NCBI RefSeq assembly: GCF_036711975.1
Contig: NC_091973.1
Coordinates: forward strand, 186,001-250,000
Length of the DNA stretch: 64,000 nt
From: Onthophagus taurus
Taxonomy: Eukaryota > Arthropoda > Insecta > Coleoptera > Scarabaeidae
Direction of reading: 5' to 3'
Shown here: positions 53,808 to 64,000 of the stretch, piece after piece
How positions within the stretch are numbered: the stretch's first letter is position 1
Layout of the letters: every line of letters begins with the position of its first letter
Position numbers and translations under genes: made by a program
The notes under the pieces: generated by a model
Told to the model about the DNA's origin: nothing
Seen by the model: only the letters and a program-made list of their open reading frames with translations
The model's database searches: none

Positions 53808-56800
53808 CTATAATAAAAAAAAACCATCACTATATATAAATTCAATAACTTTCTTTATAAACACACCTTCCCACTATAAACCCTGATATACATATAATCA
53901 TTTTAAAATTAATATTTAAAAAAATTAATGCTTCTCAAAACCACCTCAACACGATGAAGAGAGTTTTGGTTCTACCCCTAAGCGAGCAGCTGACAGACTG
54001 AAGAAAGTTAAGGTTGCCCAAAAGATTTACAGGTAGAGGAGGAGAGGATCAAAACATTTTGGGTTCACGTTGCTGTTACACACCAAGGTCGATAATCGGC
54101 TCGTACTTACATTCGCTAAGCGCTAACCTGTCGAGCTCCTTACATAACGAACAGTTATTAAAACATGTTCTCCTTGACGTACAAATCGCGTTTATTACGC
54201 AACAACATCGAGATGCATCAAAAAAATGCTAAATCCAAAAAAATACCTTTCTAATTTGATCGAAATCGAAATTGTTTCACAAAAATGAGCCAAAAAAGAA
54301 AATAATAAATAATTTGTAATGACTGAAAATGATCCGAAAGTGAAAGTGAATGTACCTTTTATATAATCAAAAAAAGAAAACATTGTCATTGACATTTAGG
54401 ATGAAATTTACGTACATTCTAAGCTAGAACGAAAGACGCAGGCGCGCATTTTGTTAAGAACATCGAGATCAGGTGTGGGTGATGCATGAAAAGGATGAAA
54501 CCTAAGAATATATCACATGTGGGCTGTCAGCTGTCGTTTTTTGGGTAGCTAAAATTTCATTCAAAACGCATTTTATGTATATATATATATATATATTATT
54601 TTTTAACCAAAACATTTTAAAAAGATCGACTTCCGTGTATCGTTAGTTCGTTTTGTTTGTAAACACACAAAGTCTTATAGTTCTTCCTAGAATTTCTGGT
54701 AAAAATGAATAAGGGAATTTCCGGGTAAAGTCACAATTCGTTTACTAATTGGAGGTCGCTTTAAAGTTTTTATCCGGTTTATATACAAATAAATATGCCC
54801 TTTTAGTTAGCAAAAATAACGAGTCGTGAACAAAGGATGCGGTTTGGTTGTTAACAATGAGCCCGCTTAGAGATATCAAACAAAATTATTGTATCCAATT
54901 ACGGTGCTTTAAATCCAACTTTTAGTATACGGAAAACTATATTAAACATTTTACAGGTATGTGAGCTTTTCTTGTGGAAAAATAATCGAAATAAAGCGAC
55001 GGCAGATGTTCGTATGAGATTTCAAAAAAAAGAATAATAACCAAGAGAGGTGGAATCAGAGTAAATTCGGGTACAGTTCCGTCAAGGTATCCGAAGCCTT
55101 AGTAGACCTTTTGAGCACGTGGTCAACGAAAAATCGTCAGCAGGCAGGTGGCTGCTGCCGTCGAAGAGCAGATGTTCAAAAATCTGGTTGATTGTAACCA
55201 CCTCTTTAGTAACACACGTGTCTCGCAGCTTCACAACGCCCCAAAGATGCATCTCAGTTTATAAAGCTGAATCATAAATTCAATTAATTACCATGTAAAG
55301 TAATTGCGTTTCATATTAAAACGCTAAATAGACTCGAACAGAGGAGGTTTAAATTAAACATACGCAGAAATATTAAATTCCTATTTTATTACTATTATTA
55401 TGAATGTTTTCGGTTTGAGAAAAGTACCATGACCATGTATACCGCTTGTTAAAAAATTAAATTAAATTTTAATAAGGATATCCAAGGATAAATAAATTAG
55501 GACATTGTGCTAATGGAGGAGTAATTAAATGACGCAATGACGGAATTGAAATTGTCGACGATTTGCGACACTTTTACGTCCCAAATGCTTTTAATTTTAC
55601 GTAAAAGTTTTCTAAAATGTCAACACTTTATAAGCGGGCTATTTTTTTATGGTGCAGTTTAAAAAGGTTTCAAGATTGATTATGATGAGAGGCCATTATA
55701 TGTTTTATTCTCCTCATCGAATAACAACTTAGGGAACACGTTTTCTTGAAATTTCTTGGAAGGCGAAAATTTCGCGTCGCAAAAGCGTAAATCGGGATAG
55801 AATGCAATTGATACAAGTCAATTCTTGGAGCTATTTTCGAATATATTGTAAACATGTTTAAATCGAAAATATTGGTGAAATTCAATAACAGGAGCAAGTT
55901 CGGTTATTGCGCCACCCACGCATTTCTCGTGTTGTAAATAAATACGTTCACAAAAGCCCTTTTAAGACGGAGTTCTTTTCTATGAATTATTTGACACGTT
56001 ACTTCCCCTGCATTCGACTGTACAGGAAATCATCCGTTTAAACCAGTGTACGTGCAGGTAAACATCTCTATTTCTCTCTCTCAACGAAATATGAACGAGA
56101 GAGACATTTCGATATACATTTCGTAATTCCTGGTTGCCGTATCGGTTCCAAAACGAAAATTAGTTATCCGCAATATGCGATCGAAACGGCACTAATAATT
56201 TGCTCTAACGAAATTATTTGCTCTTCTATTACCGGAAGAGCGGCATCTACGCGCTAGTCCATCTGCGGTCAATTAGTGGCCGTGGTTGCTAGTAGTTATT
56301 GATTGTGTATATAAACTTGAAAATGGTCATCTGGACCGTTATTGACGTTGTTAAAAACACAATCCATGTATAAATTTAAATTTAGATTTCTAAATAACTC
56401 TTTTTTACAATCATTTTTATAACATGATTGCGTTGATTACTGTTAAAGAAAGTATCTTTGTTAATAATGTTTTTTTTACTAAATTTGATTGGAACTTCTT
56501 TGAGCTTTCTATGAAACATGTTTATATGCAGTTTTCACAAAACTACCCGTTCCAGAAAAGCGTACCTCTGGGTAAACATGTTTATTGCGGTATATATCAA
56601 TAAAAATATTTACACGAATAACATTTTAATAAATACGTTGAACATTATTTTTTTAAATCAACTTCAACTTGGCTTCCTCTTTATAAATATATGTTCCCCA
56701 TGTTAGGTTTAGACTTTTTATATCATTTCATAAACTAGCGGTACTACAGTCGATATCATTTTTTAAAAATTTCTTATTATTTTTGACTTATAATGTATAT

Positions 56801-59800
56801 TTATGAACTATTTCTATATATTTGACAATTTCTTCTTTAATAACTTTTTCTTGGAAATTTCAATAATATTATCTTATCTATAGTTTTTACGTAGAATAAA
56901 TCCCCAAGTTTATGAGTATAGGTTAAGAATCATCCTGTATTTGAATAATTGGATAAAGAAGGAACTTTTTAAATTATATTTTGGCATTCTGAGAAAAGGA
57001 AAGATTATCTTTGGCATAGTTTTTATTGTTATTCTTACATAATTTCGCAATGAAAAGAGAAAGGGATAGGAATGAAATAAAAAAAATTGAAAAAAAAAGG
57101 TAACAGCATAAAATCCTATCTAGCAATTAGACATTTTCAGCACTTTCACTTAGAACGTAGTAGTTTAATGCTAAGAAATCGCGCTTTTGTTCCTCGATAA
57201 AACCGCATTGAAACTCAAACCACCGCGGACACGTATTTTACATTATAAGTCGATGATAGTAAAATTTATCGAGGCAAGCCTCTATAAACTTTCTAATTGC
57301 TTAGGGTCGTTCGTTAACTCGTTTGAGTATTTCAAAATAATCCTAAAACCTAATACTGAGCGAAACCGCGTCGTCGCTTGTCACAATTTTAGTTACAGGA
57401 AATGACTCACATCATGTATATTGTTCAATTCGTTTGTTGTTCATTTACACAATGACTGTTACAGAACGGTACTAGTTTCATGATAAACAAACCGCCCGAT
57501 CAGGAGGCCGCTGTTGAAATCGGACGCGACCAACAATATCGGCGATACAAACTTAACGTGTGCTTAACCCGGAAACAACTCGTACAAACGGTAAACAACG
57601 TCAGACACGTATTCATAAGGAAGTATTTCCGAATCGTGACTATGATATTAATGATAACCAAAATTTTTATATTCAATTTTTATCTTTTTATAAAAACTTC
57701 ATTTAATTTATCTTGAACACTTTCACATCCTCAACGGCACCAATTTCGTATCACCAACTGTGAAAGTATTAAATGAAATTTCAACTATAAAAAAGGCATT
57801 AAATATAATTACGCAAATAAACAAGAATTATTGAATTCTGTGTATCTCGCAATTTCATTGTAGAGATATTTACGTAGTTATGAATACTTAAGCCCACATT
57901 AAAAATGTGGAAACATAAAACCGATATTACTAGGAATCAGAACTATAGAAATTGAAGCATTGTTAGTGGTAGAACATAAATCCGAGTGGGTGAATAATTG
58001 ATTGTTGGAATATGAACTAAATAAAATGAATTATTTGTGAAAATTAATATTTTTCTGGAACTATTATGCGCATATACTTTAATGGGTGCTTAAATCTATA
58101 AATAGCCAATGGAGCCCACTCAATATCGGAACACAAAGCTTCGAACCGGGAGATTCAACAAATCTACAACGTGCTTGCAACAACATACGGTTCGAATAAT
58201 CGATGATTCGGCCAAACATACACGTCGGATCATGCGTCGACGAGATACATTTATGAACAGGATTACGTGTTGAATTCAGTTCGTTTTGGTTTGGAACAAT
58301 TTGACGGATTCCTTGTTGCCGGGACACCGTAAAATCAATTATCGAGCTCTCCATTAGGACCAAAACATCCGAACCGTACTTAGTCTCTTTGTTTAGCGAA
58401 CTTCCATTCTCTTGGAATTAACACGAAATCATTGGAAACAAAATTCTAACCGAACCACGCTTCGCATTCAACTCGAATATAGACTAAATATATATACAAT
58501 AATATATTTAGTTCATTATATATATATATAAACTTATTCCAAATTGTTATTACTGTTATTACAAAAAAAACAGGTTAAAATTGTGCAATGATTGCATTGT
58601 CCTAGTTTACGAAAGGTAATCAAATGAAGGCTACCGGGTTAACGTGTGCAAAAAAAAAACATCGTCGGTTTGTAAACTAAATATTAAAGTAACAGTAAAT
58701 GCCGTTGGCTTCCCAACAAGGTTAATATTTAACTGAGCCATTATCATCCGGTCAAGTCGAGCGTTCTAAACCAGTTGAAAGAACTGTAAAGCAAATTAAA
58801 ACCGTTGACTTATTCTAATCGCATCAAAAGGCGAGGTTGTTCGTATGAACTTTTACAAAGCAAAATGTACTTGTTTATGTCGCAGTTTGTGACATCGTAG
58901 TATTGCCCCTGTTAGTGTAATAATAACCTTCTGAAATGGATGTTAAAGCTGTGTCCTCGTAAACAAACAAGAAATTGTGAAAACGACATAAATCGTAATA
59001 GTCCACGTAACATCGCAGGTTATCTTTAAGATATTGGCGAAAGCATGGAGGTTTAGAGCTCGTGAAAGTTCCCCGTCAATAACCTCTCCTTTTTCCTATA
59101 AATGTTTCTAATTATGTATCGGCTACAATTTCTCCCCACACAACAACAATAAAAATTTAATGAAATATAGACTAATTGTAGCCTTTTTCATTTAACATTT
59201 ACAAAGTTGTAGTAGTTTTAGTTAAAGTGAAATAATTTGTAGGTCAGGTACGTTGTTATTTACACAGTGGTGACCCAATAACTTCTGTTCCGTTGTGTAC
59301 GACACTTCCATTTTGATGTTTAGACCTCGTTTTCGGATTTAACCTGCTAACGGTCGAGTTTAAACGAACTAAACCGACTCTCGCCATTCAGTTGCGCAAC
59401 GCGCAATAATGAAGCGGACTGTTTTTACGAAATCGCGCTCGCTTTCTTCTCTTGTAAACCTGCTCTCTTAAAAATCTATTCCATGGGATTCTCTTCGAAA
59501 ATTTTTACAATTTCCACTATTATAGCTTGCCACTCTTTTTCGTCACCGAAGCGAATTTCCACAAAGAGAAAACAATCGCCAAGTTCCACTTTAGATGAAC
59601 ATAACATTCTTAAAGCTACTTTTTTTTAATTTCACACATTCAAGTTGTTTTAGTTAAGGTTGTAAAGTTTCACAAATCCTGTTTTACTCTTGTGAGTTTA
59701 TCTTTAATTATTCAAACCACTTTCTAGGTGATTGTTATTTATTTTTTTTATTCTATTTCCTTCCACATCGTTTCACTAAACACCGTCCGAATATCCTGTT

Positions 59801-60125
59801 TACTCTCAACACACATGTCGCCACCGTTTCTGTATCCTCGTTAAGCTCAAATCACGATTCGCGTCGACCAATTGTTGACTCCTTCATTAGTTCCATTTTA
59901 GATCAAAGTCCAACAGATTGATATAACAATTTCGAGTTTCGGATAGACAGTGATAGGCGTCCAAATATTAGATTATAGTTTCGGACGTGATTTATCTCTT
60001 CGTACCATCTATATTGTTGTTTACAATTTTTAACATTTTTTATCCTTATCAAACAATATTTGAAATTGCAATGAATTTATTATTCGAAAAAGAAGGTATT
60101 GATGGATGTAGATGTATAAATTTAC
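53808..60125. other. Long presumed first intron of schizo
   Basis: 6.3 kb without a convincing exon. GC-richer islands at 55080-55250, 56050-56290, 57200-57420, 57480-57620 and 58090-58390 break the AT-rich background and could be conserved regulatory elements. Their open frames (for example 58079-58363 minus) match no domain I know. A TA run lies near 54575-54596. Confidence 0.45.
56700..56905. repeat. Diverged relative of the filamin-intron MITE interior
   Basis: CAGTCGATATCATTTTTT and GGAAATTTCAATAATATTAT with TAGTTTTTA resemble the interior of 3867-4143 (GTCGATATGATTTTTGG; GAAAATTTCAATAATATC; TAGTTTTTA) in the same order. Terminal repeats are not visible, so this is a partial copy. Confidence 0.45.
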
Positions 60126-60313
60126 CTGATGGTGGTAATATGTTTTCTAAGGGGTGGAAGAGCTGCGCAAGCATCGGAAACGGTGACAAAACGGCTGGTA
60201 TGATGATGTCGCGTGGTACATACAACCCGGAACCGCTCCTGGGCCCTAGAATGGTGCACCCTAACAACGGTTCTCGCGCTGGGCGCGTCCTTCACCACCA
60301 GATGGCCGCGCAT
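60126..60313 (-). CDS. siz: Candidate first coding exon of schizo
   Basis: On the minus strand a Met at 60313 opens 62 codons (MRGHLVVKDAPSARTVVRVH) that end with two spare bases at a consensus donor (ATCAG|GTAAAT). The next schizo exon (53807) starts with one base to complete a codon, so the two join in frame. With it the protein would have 928 residues. The exon lies in the only strongly GC-rich part of this end of the window, as promoter-proximal exons often do. The opposite strand is also open here (59987-60379), so the coding strand is not certain from sequence alone. Confidence 0.45.
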
Positions 60314-62070
60314 GACGATCACTTCCGCTCGTTTCCGTTCGAATGCATAACAACACCCGCGACAATCGTGATCAGCTGACCAAAGATGTCGCAAATGAAA
60401 ATATAGACATAAAAAGAGAATGTTCTTGTTTTTCGGTGACGTCACGGTTTTCGAGGCTTTTTTGGTTACATCACGATACTCTGCGCAAAACCGTTTCCAG
60501 CGACGTATGGAACGCGCACAGTAGACTTAATGGTCGCCCGAGCGGTACTAACGCTACCTAACAATTTCCCGACACTGGCGCGCGGGAGCCCCGCTTGTCT
60601 TATCCTTGCCCACTACTATAAACTGGTGTGGGTGAAATGCATTACTAACTATTAATAATTGTCTCTTTTCTTTTTACTTCTTCTTTATTCATTTACAGTC
60701 CATAGGAGCGCGCGTTAATAAGTGTAAAGATCGTGGCGGCCCCATCGACAACTGGGGCCTCCAACACTTCTCCTTTTCGATTCCAACTTTTATTACAATA
60801 AGCGTGAATCACTATCAAAGGTCTGGAATAAACAAAAATTAGCTTACATTACCATCTGTATTACCTAGAACAGAACAAAGCTCCACAATTAAATAAAGAA
60901 ATTAAATATACATTTATAATACTGGAAATTACAAACTATAAATTGTCAAAGCATGAAGTATTAATTTTCATTTTAACTCGGTTGAACGCGTATAGCTATA
61001 TTACGTCGAATTCGCTAGAAGTAAATTAATTAGGAGCAAATTAGTTACGTCCGAAACTACGAATTTGCATTCGAATGTCATTGAAGCGCATTCTAGAAAC
61101 GCTCCGAAACGTCCATTATACGTTGATGAACAAATATAATGTTAAGAACTTTGTTATTGAAGATATCATTCGAAATGTATTAACACGTAACTGGTCGTGT
61201 GTGTGGTCAAATAGACAAAATGTATGTTATGAGAAAACGATTGATGAAAGTCAATATAAATAAAGATGAATGTTGAGAAAGTTTGAAGGCGGAAGTGTCC
61301 GTGAAAAGCCGAAAAATCGAAAATCTATTAGTACAGTTAGTAAGTCGGTGGTGAAAGTAACCGGACGTCGTATCACAATTAATGCGAGCATTTCCACCAA
61401 TTACGCTTTTACGCTTTCGAGTGGCCATAGCAACCGGCCATTCGTCTTTAATTTAATATCAGCATTAATATTAACTTCCTCGGCCGCGTCTACTATTCAA
61501 ACGACGTATTAGAGCGTGAAGATGGTCGGAAGTACGCGTACCGAACGAACAGAGATGGCGAGATTTCAGCTTGAACGTATTTGAAAATCCCGGACGAGAG
61601 ATCTCCCGGAGCCTCAGACACGTGCAGTAGACACTTTACACCTCGTTACGGCCTCAAGAGCGCCAGCGACTCGATCGATAATCGCAAACATGTTCTGTAT
61701 ATGATTAAGAAGAAAAATTGAAAAAGCTTACCCCAACGTTCACTCATGTAGTATCATTCATTATAATACGAAACTTCAACATCACAAAATAACATAAATG
61801 AACTATTATTACGAGAAAGTAACAGACATAATCATTATTTCAACTGTTTGATTTCGTTAAAAAAACAAGATAACCGTTTCGATATTTTAATATCTTATCG
61901 TACACACCGTGTTGTAAACGATGAATAATGCAAGAATTTTATATAAAGTTACATATATGTAATACAAAAAATGGATGTCGAAATAAGCAAGCGCCATCTA
62001 TTAATTAAGTTAACCATTTAATCGAAATAGTTGATATCAACATTATTATTACATACGTGTAGTGTTAGGT
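60314..62070. other. GC-rich probable schizo promoter and upstream DNA
   Basis: 60314-60780 is GC-richer than its surroundings and rich in CpG (for example GGCGCGCGGGAG-like strings near 60575). A 7-bp stem (GGCCCCA / TGGGGCC) lies near 60738-60760. Another less AT-rich patch is at 61530-61680. No coding signal is evident. Confidence 0.4.
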
Positions 62071-62071
62071 G

Positions 62072-62240
62072 AGAAACATTCGGGTTTAGCCGTCTTGAGA
62101 GACGCTCCGCTAAGCCCGAATGATACTAGTTCTAAGTCTAGTATTAGAGAACTAGCAATATTTGGATTTAGCCATGGGTCTAGCATTAGTTCTAATAGTA
62201 GACCTAGAAACATTTGGATTTAGCCATCTTGAAAGACGCA
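62072..62240. repeat. Two palindromic elements and a half copy
   Basis: GAGAAACATTCGGGTTTAGC, centre GTCTTGAGAGACG, GCTAAGCCCGAATGATACTA; then TAGCAATATTTGGATTTAGC and, after a linker, AGAAACATTTGGATTTAGCC. They are arranged as in the ligase intron but more diverged. Confidence 0.75.
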
Positions 62241-62879
62241 CTATTAAATTAAATTTGGTTATGAATGCACAGATTTTTCCTAATTATCCAATTACTTTGA
62301 TTAAATCACTCCAAAAGTTTTATAATCCCAATAAAAAAATGTCGTTTCACGAAAGAAATAACAATTTTTAGCGATAATTAAAATGTTACTTAAAGAAACT
62401 GTTTTGAAAATACAATTTTAGCTGGTTAAATTAAAAACGGTATTCCAGTTATATCTATGTCACATTAATTAGAAAGTTTAAACAATTAAACGGTTATAAA
62501 ACTAACGTTAGTTCATAAATATACTAATAAAAACAATTGGTATATTGTATACAGTTACATATCAAGATCAATAAAGATTGTATTTATTGATTATACGTCA
62601 CAAATTTGGTTAACCTCCGTGTTATTTATTGATGCTTAATAACGTCTACTACGTCAGAGATATTAATTTTAAAGCAAAACTTATTTGGCATTCGATGTCG
62701 TAAAGCGCCCAAAAAATTAACTGTATAAATTAAATTAATACAAATTGAATTAATAACAAAAATTAAATAAACAAAATAAATTAAGTAAACAGTAAATGAA
62801 AAATTGCGATGTATAATAAATGATGAAGCTTTCTATTTAAAGGTACGTTACCCTAGATAAGTGCTAGAAATGTATTAGA

Positions 62880-63010
62880 GAACGTGGACGCTCAAGGGGC
62901 GGCTCCGTGATTGTTTCGATTGTCAAAGTGTGCGTGCGCGGACACGTATCCGAGTTCTGATCGGTCGCAACTAGGTTATTCAGTTCGAATTATCGATACC
63001 AGGATCCTCA
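62880..63010 (+). promoter_or_regulatory. Promoter-like patch with DRE and initiator motifs
   Basis: A GC-rich island (GTGTGCGTGCGCGGACACG near 62928-62946) precedes an arthropod initiator-like TCAGT at 62980-62984 and the DRE motif TATCGATA at 62991-62998. No coding exon follows inside the window. The orientation is a guess. Confidence 0.3.
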
Positions 63011-63238
63011 GAAATTATAATTACATCACCTATAATAAATATTCTAAATCGAAATCACAAAATAAGCATTAAAAAATAAATTGAACGCATTCCTGTATTC
63101 TACAATTTTATTAGTTATTGAAAATGTCATTCAGAAGAAATCCAAAGTAGCCTATATCAACCAAACTTTTTTTTTATTATACAGGTGTCCCGTATCTTCT
63201 GGATCAGAGCATTATGCGGTTGAAGGATACATTATTCT

Positions 63239-63290
63239 GCGTTTAGCCGTCTTAAGAGCCGTTCAGCTAAAATGTTTGTAGTTCTAACAC
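63239..63290. repeat. Degraded palindromic element
   Basis: GCGTTTAGCCGTCTTAAGAG and CGTTCAGCTAAAATGTTTGT, followed by AGTTCTAACACGAC, keep the centre and right arm of the element. The flanking DNA to the window end shows no gene. Confidence 0.6.
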
Positions 63291-64000
63291 GACATCTGGA
63301 AACGCTAGAAAAAAAGCAACTGAAGGTCTTTGATGGAGGATGGCTATTAAATTAAAGTTCCTGAATGAGTGTGGCGTTTGTTGCTATTATTACAGTACAT
63401 TTCCATGTTTACTGCATAAAATATCGAATTTGTTGTGATGCTTTTTTGCCAGCACTTTCATAATAATAATGGGCGTAAATAATGTTGACAATTTGCCCCT
63501 AGGAAAAGTTTGAGTAAACATGTCTCGGGAAATACGTGGTAGCTCAATATTATTTACACCATTATTTAGATCCTATCTTTAAAAATGCAATGACACAATT
63601 ATGAGGTGTATAATGTAAATTAAGTTTAAATGTACCGTTACATAATTTTACATTTTATTACTAATCTGCGCCATTTTTGTCAAAAGCAATCATTCCCACG
63701 AGTGCACTTACTACAAAAAGGAAAAATATGCAAAAATGAGACTTCATAAGAATGCGACTGGATCATATACAGTAAATCACAAAGGTTCTGCCGGTCAAAT
63801 GGAGATTGTCGTCATTGAGGCGTCTTAAAGGTTCCAAGAACGATTCGGAATTCTGTATAAAATTATATAGGTGACGGTTATTCGAAAATGTTCAAAGAAA
63901 TTCTAGATGCCAATTCGTACGGCAATGAAAAACGATTGCATGGGGCGTATCAAGAAGCACACGTCTTCCCAACGCCAAAAAGGAATAGAAATCAGGCGGA

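Noticed and set aside
55080-55260. Coding-like run (EEQMFKNLVDCNHLFSNTRV) on the plus strand
   Set aside because: No start, no splice sites that fit and no recognisable family; left as part of the schizo intron.
58130-58160. tRNA B-box-like GGTTCGAAGC on the minus strand
   Set aside because: The flanks do not pair as a T-stem, and no A box or acceptor stem is present.
58079-58363. 94-codon open frame on the minus strand in a GC-richer island
   Set aside because: No recognisable motif, no splice context and no repeat ends; more likely a conserved non-coding element or chance.

Overview
The window is AT-rich animal nuclear DNA with short GT-AG introns, TA-flanked Tc1/mariner-type elements and a ZAD zinc-finger gene. 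ZAD is an arthropod, mainly insect, domain, so an insect is the best reading. Several genes have clear fly counterparts (filamin/cheerio, schizo/IQSEC, Pabp). A beetle would fit, but that is only a guess. All exon models below were built by hand from splice signals and frame continuity; none was checked against transcripts.

Layout: eIF2D (81-2535, +) faces the 18-exon filamin gene (3156-17494, -) tail to tail. Next come a catalytically degraded, membrane-anchored carboxylesterase-like gene (19699-21853, +), the GDP-type succinyl-CoA ligase beta subunit (22366-24970, +) and cytoplasmic poly(A)-binding protein (26387-28443, -). A gene-poor stretch (28.5-36.4 kb) holds a decayed Tc1-like transposon, MITE-like repeats and one isolated exon-like stretch. 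After it come a two-PDZ protein (36405-39017, +), an orphan membrane-protein exon (39397-39610, +), a ZAD/C2H2 zinc-finger gene (39871-41163, +), nicotinate phosphoribosyltransferase (43713-48406, +) and the Sec7-PH Arf exchange factor schizo/IQSEC (50291-53807, -), with a phase-compatible upstream exon at 60126-60313. From 60.3 kb to the end I see only promoter-like patches and repeats.

The genes are functionally unrelated housekeeping, cytoskeletal and signalling genes; no operon or cluster logic is visible. The most unusual structure is a family of short palindromic elements (ends ACTAGAAACATT / AATGTTTCTAGT, arms GGGTTTAGCC / GGCTAAACCC). It occurs at about nine places. Within 19.8-23.8 kb it lies at the junctions of three separate local duplications: part of an esterase exon, the esterase 3' end, and a 252-bp unit repeated three times at the end of a succinyl-CoA ligase intron. 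Other points of interest are a phase-matched alternative first exon for a short filamin, an A-rich tract upstream of Pabp that fits known PABP autoregulation, and a candidate PDZ-ligand C-terminus on schizo.
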